64,000 nt of DNA, from positions 22,354 to 86,353 of the forward strand of contig CAXBKQ010000018.1 in the NCBI GenBank assembly GCA_963976435.1, given 5' to 3'. The translations under genes and the position numbers were made by a program. Positions 61,316 to 64,000 of the stretch are shown in pieces (the first letter of the stretch is position 1; the number at the start of each line of letters is the position of its first letter). The stretch comes from CAKZNE01 sp963976435. GTDB taxonomy: Bacteria > Bacteroidota > Bacteroidia > Flavobacteriales > Schleiferiaceae. Under the pieces are notes generated by a model. That model did no database searches and was not told where the DNA came from. It saw only the letters and a list, made by a program, of their open reading frames with translations.

Positions 61316-61774
61316 ATGAAGTATAAATTAGTTAGATTATTGATTTTTGGATTCTCTATTCTATCCCTTGTTCAATGTAGCATTGAAAAACCAGAATTTA
61401 GAATTCATTCTTGGGAATATGGAAAAATCATTGCTGTTGAGGATTTGGATTCGGCAGGTTTGTTTAGGATGCAAATTTTAAATGAAAGCACAAGATCTCT
61501 GTTTGTTCCATTATCCATAGCCAAAGGATGCTATATACCTAATCATTTTTCTTTTTATTCAGATAGTGTTTTTTTATCAGAAATTTCCTGCGGTACCGTT
61601 CGAACAGAATTAACCGAAATTTTGCCTAAGGAGAATTTGCAAATCCTTTTTTATTTTGTTCCTGATTCTGTTGGTTTAGGGCTTGACAGTATAATGACGT
61701 ATATAAATTTTTATGAAACCATCAATTTTCAAAGGCCCTCAAGGGCTGGATTCACCTTTATTCCACATAAATAA
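61316..61774 (+). CDS. Hypothetical lipoprotein
   Basis: A 152-residue protein with lipoprotein signal MKYKLVRLLIFGFSILSLVQC (lipobox SLVQC). The mature part is beta-rich with two further Cys (AKGCYIPNHFSFYSDSVFL and EISCGTVRTELTEIL) and ends near RAGFTFIPHK. No family is recognised. It lies between repeat copies C and E. Size, export signal and context match the two lipoproteins that follow, although the three do not align. Confidence 0.6.
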   Translation: MKYKLVRLLIFGFSILSLVQCSIEKPEFRIHSWEYGKIIAVEDLDSAGLFRMQILNESTRSLFVPLSIAKGCYIPNHFSFYSDSVFLSEISCGTVRTELTEILPKENLQILFYFVPDSVGLGLDSIMTYINFYETINFQRPSRAGFTFIPHK

Positions 61775-61804
61775 AATCACTTACCAAGCATAAGGCATAC
61801 TGGA

Positions 61805-62095
61805 CCATTGCCTGGTATGGGTTCCCAATTAGGTGGCTTATAATTTTATAAACTAGTTGCCCTGAGGTATCAAACAACTAAATCTTGTTTTTCCAAAGTC
61901 TTAGGCATTCTATTATTTTAGGCTCATTTCAAGGGCCGAATATTTTCAATGTTCCAATAGAAATTGGAAATTACTTTCATCCTTTTCGGCCTCTTCTGTA
62001 ATTAGTTCCTTGTCCTAGAATTTTAGCAGAAAATCTATATGGTTTTCATAGTTTAGTTGCTTAAGGTCATGCATCGAAATCAGGCGATAGAGGTG
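61805..62095. repeat. Dispersed long repeat, degenerate copy E
   Basis: The right part (about 62003-62095) is clear: TTCCTTGTCCTAGAATTTTA, GGTTTTCATAGTTTAGTTG, TCATGCATCGAAATC. A diverged left part (about 61805-61910; AACTAG, TAAAT, TTTCCAA in order) is probable. Minus-strand translation of the left part also gives LFDTSGQLVYKI, which resembles a T9SS sorting-domain strand. Confidence 0.5.
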
Positions 62096-62150
62096 GGAGA
62101 ATAGCGCGGAATTCTCGACAAAAGAACCAATAGAAAAACGATCAAAATGA
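62091..62150 (+). pseudogene. Short stub overlapping the lipoprotein start
   Basis: A 19-codon open frame after repeat copy E, RWENSAEFSTKEPIEKRSK, ends in a TGA that overlaps the next gene's ATG as ATGA. Too short to be sure it is a gene end. Confidence 0.2.
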
Positions 62151-62770
62151 AAAAATTTAAAATTGTTCCAATCATTACCGTATTGATTTTTCAAACTTCT
62201 TGTTATCAAACAAATGAGAATATTAATCAAGATTTTAAGGCAGATTTTATGTCCTTAACCAGAGCTTTTGACTCCTTTGAATATAATTCCCGATTAAGAC
62301 TTTTGGAAACTATTGTCGAAAACCATAATTCTGACACGCTTGGAATTACAAATTCAATTATAGAGTTGTATGATATTATATGGAAGGGACTTGCCTTTGG
62401 AATGAATCATAGTGAAGGTTATAATTTTGAAACTGGAGAAATTGAAAAAGGTTACGAAAAGGATGTTGTATATATATTGGATCAAACAAACTTGGTAAGG
62501 AAAGTTGAGGACCATGTTAACAAAATGAAGCAAAATGAGCTTTTCAAAAAATCGGCAATGTACAAGGCTGTTGTGGAGTGTCTTTTTAAGGATACTTTTT
62601 ACATTAGATCTTTTTTAAAGAATGGTAATTTGGAGGAAATGACCAATGCTGAACTTAGTTTTATGCTTTTGTCAGTAGAATATAGGATTCTAACTACTGA
62701 AATAGTTTTTTTTGAAACATATTATCGAAAGGAGGATTTCGGCGAAAAAGATTTAAGGCTCAAATATTAG
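62147..62770 (+). CDS. Hypothetical helical lipoprotein
   Basis: A 207-residue protein with lipoprotein signal MKKFKIVPIITVLIFQTSC. The mature protein is helical throughout (DFMSLTRAFDSFEYNSRLRL, SIIELYDIIWKGLAFGMNHS, ELSFMLLSVEYRILTTEIVF) with no recognisable domain. The start overlaps the preceding stub as ATGA. Located between repeat copies E and B. Confidence 0.6.
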   Translation: MKKFKIVPIITVLIFQTSCYQTNENINQDFKADFMSLTRAFDSFEYNSRLRLLETIVENHNSDTLGITNSIIELYDIIWKGLAFGMNHSEGYNFETGEIEKGYEKDVVYILDQTNLVRKVEDHVNKMKQNELFKKSAMYKAVVECLFKDTFYIRSFLKNGNLEEMTNAELSFMLLSVEYRILTTEIVFFETYYRKEDFGEKDLRLKY

Positions 62771-62785
62771 GTAGCTTATCATTCT

Positions 62786-63020
62786 GACCCCGCTATCGCA
62801 CGATTCCATCCTGGGATTCCAAAATATAATTAGAGCTTTAAATTTGGCAACGAGCTATGTTGATTGATATGCTGTATTAATTGTATTTCCAAGGACAAAA
62901 AATTTGATTTATCCTTGTAGGTTGAGCTGTGCATTTATTCCTTGCATATCATTTTAGTAGGTATTGGTTGAGGTTTTCATAGTTTAGTTGTGTAAAACCA
63001 TGCGATGCAATCGCGCAGCA
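62786..63020. repeat. Dispersed long repeat, copy B (most complete)
   Basis: About 235 bp with imperfect inverted ends: the left CGCTATCGCACGATTCCATC pairs with the right CATGCGATGCAATCGCGCAG read in reverse. It is co-linear with copy A over its length and matches C, D and E over the right third. It occupies most of the gap between two lipoprotein genes. Confidence 0.65.
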
Positions 63021-63090
63021 GCGTTTTGTTCCTAATGTTATCCCAGTCCCAAACAATAATGAGTCAACTGAGGAGGAACCATCAAATTAA
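62983..63090 (+). pseudogene. C-terminal gene stub after repeat copy B
   Basis: A 35-codon open frame leaves the repeat end and stops at TAA 63090, 7 bp before the next ATG. Its end, QRFVPNVIPVPNNNESTEEE then PSN, is acidic and resembles the stub end at 58595 (SDSRNEEEG). It competes with an overlapping frame that would start at 63005. Confidence 0.3.
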
Positions 63091-63097
63091 CTTTTAT

Positions 63098-63595
63098 ATG
63101 AAATGGAAATTTTTACTTGTGGGAGTGTCTTTTTTAACAGTTATCCAAAAATGCCAAGATTTATTGAAAAAGGATAGATCAATAACTATCACTACAGAAT
63201 ATATTCAAAATTCTCATTTTACAGAAGGAAATAGGTCTTTTGGAATTCAAAGATTACGACTAAAAGATGGGATTGATAGCAATACAATTATCATTGACAG
63301 CATTAATGTAAATCACTTTCCGTTGGATAGTTTTGAAATTGACCCGGAGTTTGAATTTAGAACATTTATAAATCCATGGGATGAAAAGTGGAAGACTAAA
63401 CCTTTGTATTTTAATCAATTTAATGGGTTTTTATGGGGTAAAACGAGGTATGAAAAAACGGATTCCATAATTGGCAACCTGGAGCTTGAAACTTGGTATA
63501 GATTCCATGGAATATATCCAGAGAATGTGTTTTCCATAATTTGTTATGTGAATGAGAAAGGAAAGGTTAAACAATACTTTATTAGTTTATACTAA
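63098..63595 (+). CDS. Hypothetical lipoprotein-like protein
   Basis: ATG 63098 gives a 165-residue product with an export signal (MKWKFLLVGVSFLTVIQKC; Cys19 is a weak lipobox). A longer frame from 63005 would start inside the repeat and add a non-signal N-terminus. The mature part is beta-rich and acidic/aromatic (SFGIQRLRLKDGIDSNTIII, NHFPLDSFEIDPEFEFRTFI, WYRFHGIYPENVFSIICYVN). No family is recognised. Confidence 0.58.
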   Translation: MKWKFLLVGVSFLTVIQKCQDLLKKDRSITITTEYIQNSHFTEGNRSFGIQRLRLKDGIDSNTIIIDSINVNHFPLDSFEIDPEFEFRTFINPWDEKWKTKPLYFNQFNGFLWGKTRYEKTDSIIGNLELETWYRFHGIYPENVFSIICYVNEKGKVKQYFISLY

Positions 63596-63636
63596 TGGTC
63601 GAAGGCTGGTAGTTAGTGTTACAAAGTAGTGATACC

Positions 63637-63655
63637 CTCTGGCGCGCGCCCAATG
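63637..63655. repeat. Isolated MITE end
   Basis: CTCTGGCGCGCGCCCAATGT resembles the outer end of the MITE-like element but the rest of the element does not follow. Confidence 0.4.
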
Positions 63656-63743
63656 TCAATAAGTTAAGCCTCCATCAAAAGCTATCTTTTTGATTTTTAG
63701 TTATTTTGGGCTTCAACCTGATACGGTATTTTCCTGATTTTCC

Positions 63744-63877
63744 CTCTAGCGCGCACATTCGTGCGTGCTCATTGTATTGAAAATTTTGTCCTTAGCAAAA
63801 AATTAGTAATATTAAAAAGGCGCCTTCCGAGTTAGCCTGGCAAATAAGATAGGCACGCATGAATATGCGCGCCAGAG
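63744..63877. mobile_element. MITE-like element, copy 2
   Basis: A 134-bp element with ends CTCTAGCGCGCACATTCGTG and ATGAATATGCGCGCCAGAG as imperfect inverted repeats. The internal sequence is shared with copy 1 (GGCGCCTTCC, TTAGCCTGGCAAATAAGATA) apart from an 18-bp deletion relative to it. No open frame of note. Confidence 0.75.
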
Positions 63878-63895
63878 AAGTTTAAACTTTAAAAC

Positions 63896-64000
63896 CTCTA
63901 GCGCACACATTCGTGCGAGTTCATTGTCCCTCTGGCGCGCACATTCCTCTAGCGCGCACATTCGTGCGTGCTCATTGTATTGAAAATTTTGTCCTTAGCA
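63896..64000. mobile_element. Pile-up of MITE ends, last copy cut by the window edge
   Basis: Three successive left ends in direct orientation start at 63896, 63930 and 63947 (CTCTAGCGCACACATTCGTG, CTCTGGCGCGCACATTC, CTCTAGCGCGCACATTCGTG). The last continues into internal sequence (TTGAAAATTTTGTCCTTAGC) and is truncated by the end of the window. This looks like repeated insertion at, or slippage within, element ends. Confidence 0.65.

Noticed and set aside
62015..62230. 71-codon minus-strand frame
   Set aside because: Covers the end of repeat copy E and the 5' end of a supported lipoprotein gene.
58145..63020. Classical integron attC array
   Set aside because: A GTTGAGC core-like heptamer appears in copies A and B, but I find no paired inverse core, no integrase, and cargo genes on both strands.
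63637..64000. CRISPR array
   Set aside because: The repeated units are element ends of unequal spacing with identical interiors, not short regular repeats with unique spacers; no cas genes are present.

Overview
The window is low-GC DNA from a member of Bacteroidota, most likely Flavobacteriales. The phylum call rests on several independent signs: a PorW/SprE type IX secretion (T9SS) lipoprotein; two secreted proteins ending in T9SS sorting domains; phylum-typical families (IPExxxVDY-like, DUF4175, DUF2911, DUF6168-like); an F-ATPase operon without atpD/atpC; -7 promoter elements of the TAnnTTTG type; and weak or absent Shine-Dalgarno sequences. The family within Flavobacteriales is not resolved.

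From 1 to about 49.6 kb the window is dense core chromosome. 0-9 kb carries envelope and metabolic genes: the end of a flavoprotein, an OmpL47-like repeat protein, DUF2911, YceI, an aldehyde dehydrogenase and a MuiA-like protein. 9-13 kb has a cytochrome c-FTR1 iron permease fusion, tRNA-Cys, folB and gltX. 13-19 kb has a DUF4175 coiled-coil protein, ybeY and mnmG; mnmG is bracketed by two 16-bp parS-like palindromes, which suggests an origin-proximal location. 19-31 kb carries holB, pgk, cvpA, twin lipoproteins, pheS, a pterin dehydratase, pyk, an IPExxxVDY-like gene, rnc, fabF, acpP, purN and rnhA. 30.7-40.7 kb holds an M23 peptidase divergent from porW-bactofilin-atpZ, a DUF6168-like gene and atpBEFHAG. 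40.7-50.5 kb holds signalling genes (NtrY-like kinase, LytTR regulators, soluble kinase, 7TMR-DISM hybrid kinase), a SIMPL protein, a crotonase, an esterase and an S4 protein.

From about 50.9 kb the character changes to accessory DNA. Two large T9SS cargo proteins (PKD/Cys-rich and SGNH hydrolase) are followed and separated by long gene-poor stretches with decaying gene fragments. From 58.1 kb to the window end, small secreted, lipoprotein or membrane genes alternate with copies of a roughly 230-bp dispersed repeat (five copies or partial copies). There is also a second, MITE-like element of 134-152 bp with terminal inverted repeats. One MITE copy sits inside a copy of the longer repeat, and several MITE ends are piled up at the right edge. 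Each of the four plus-strand small genes in this region starts within a few bases of the stop of a short open stub running out of, or lying just past, a repeat. This repeat-and-cargo region is the best candidate for an undescribed mobile or recombinational system, although no recombinase or transposase is visible in the window.

TTG is used unusually often as a start codon. In three places it overlaps the upstream stop as TTGA (ybeY, rnhA, an esterase gene).
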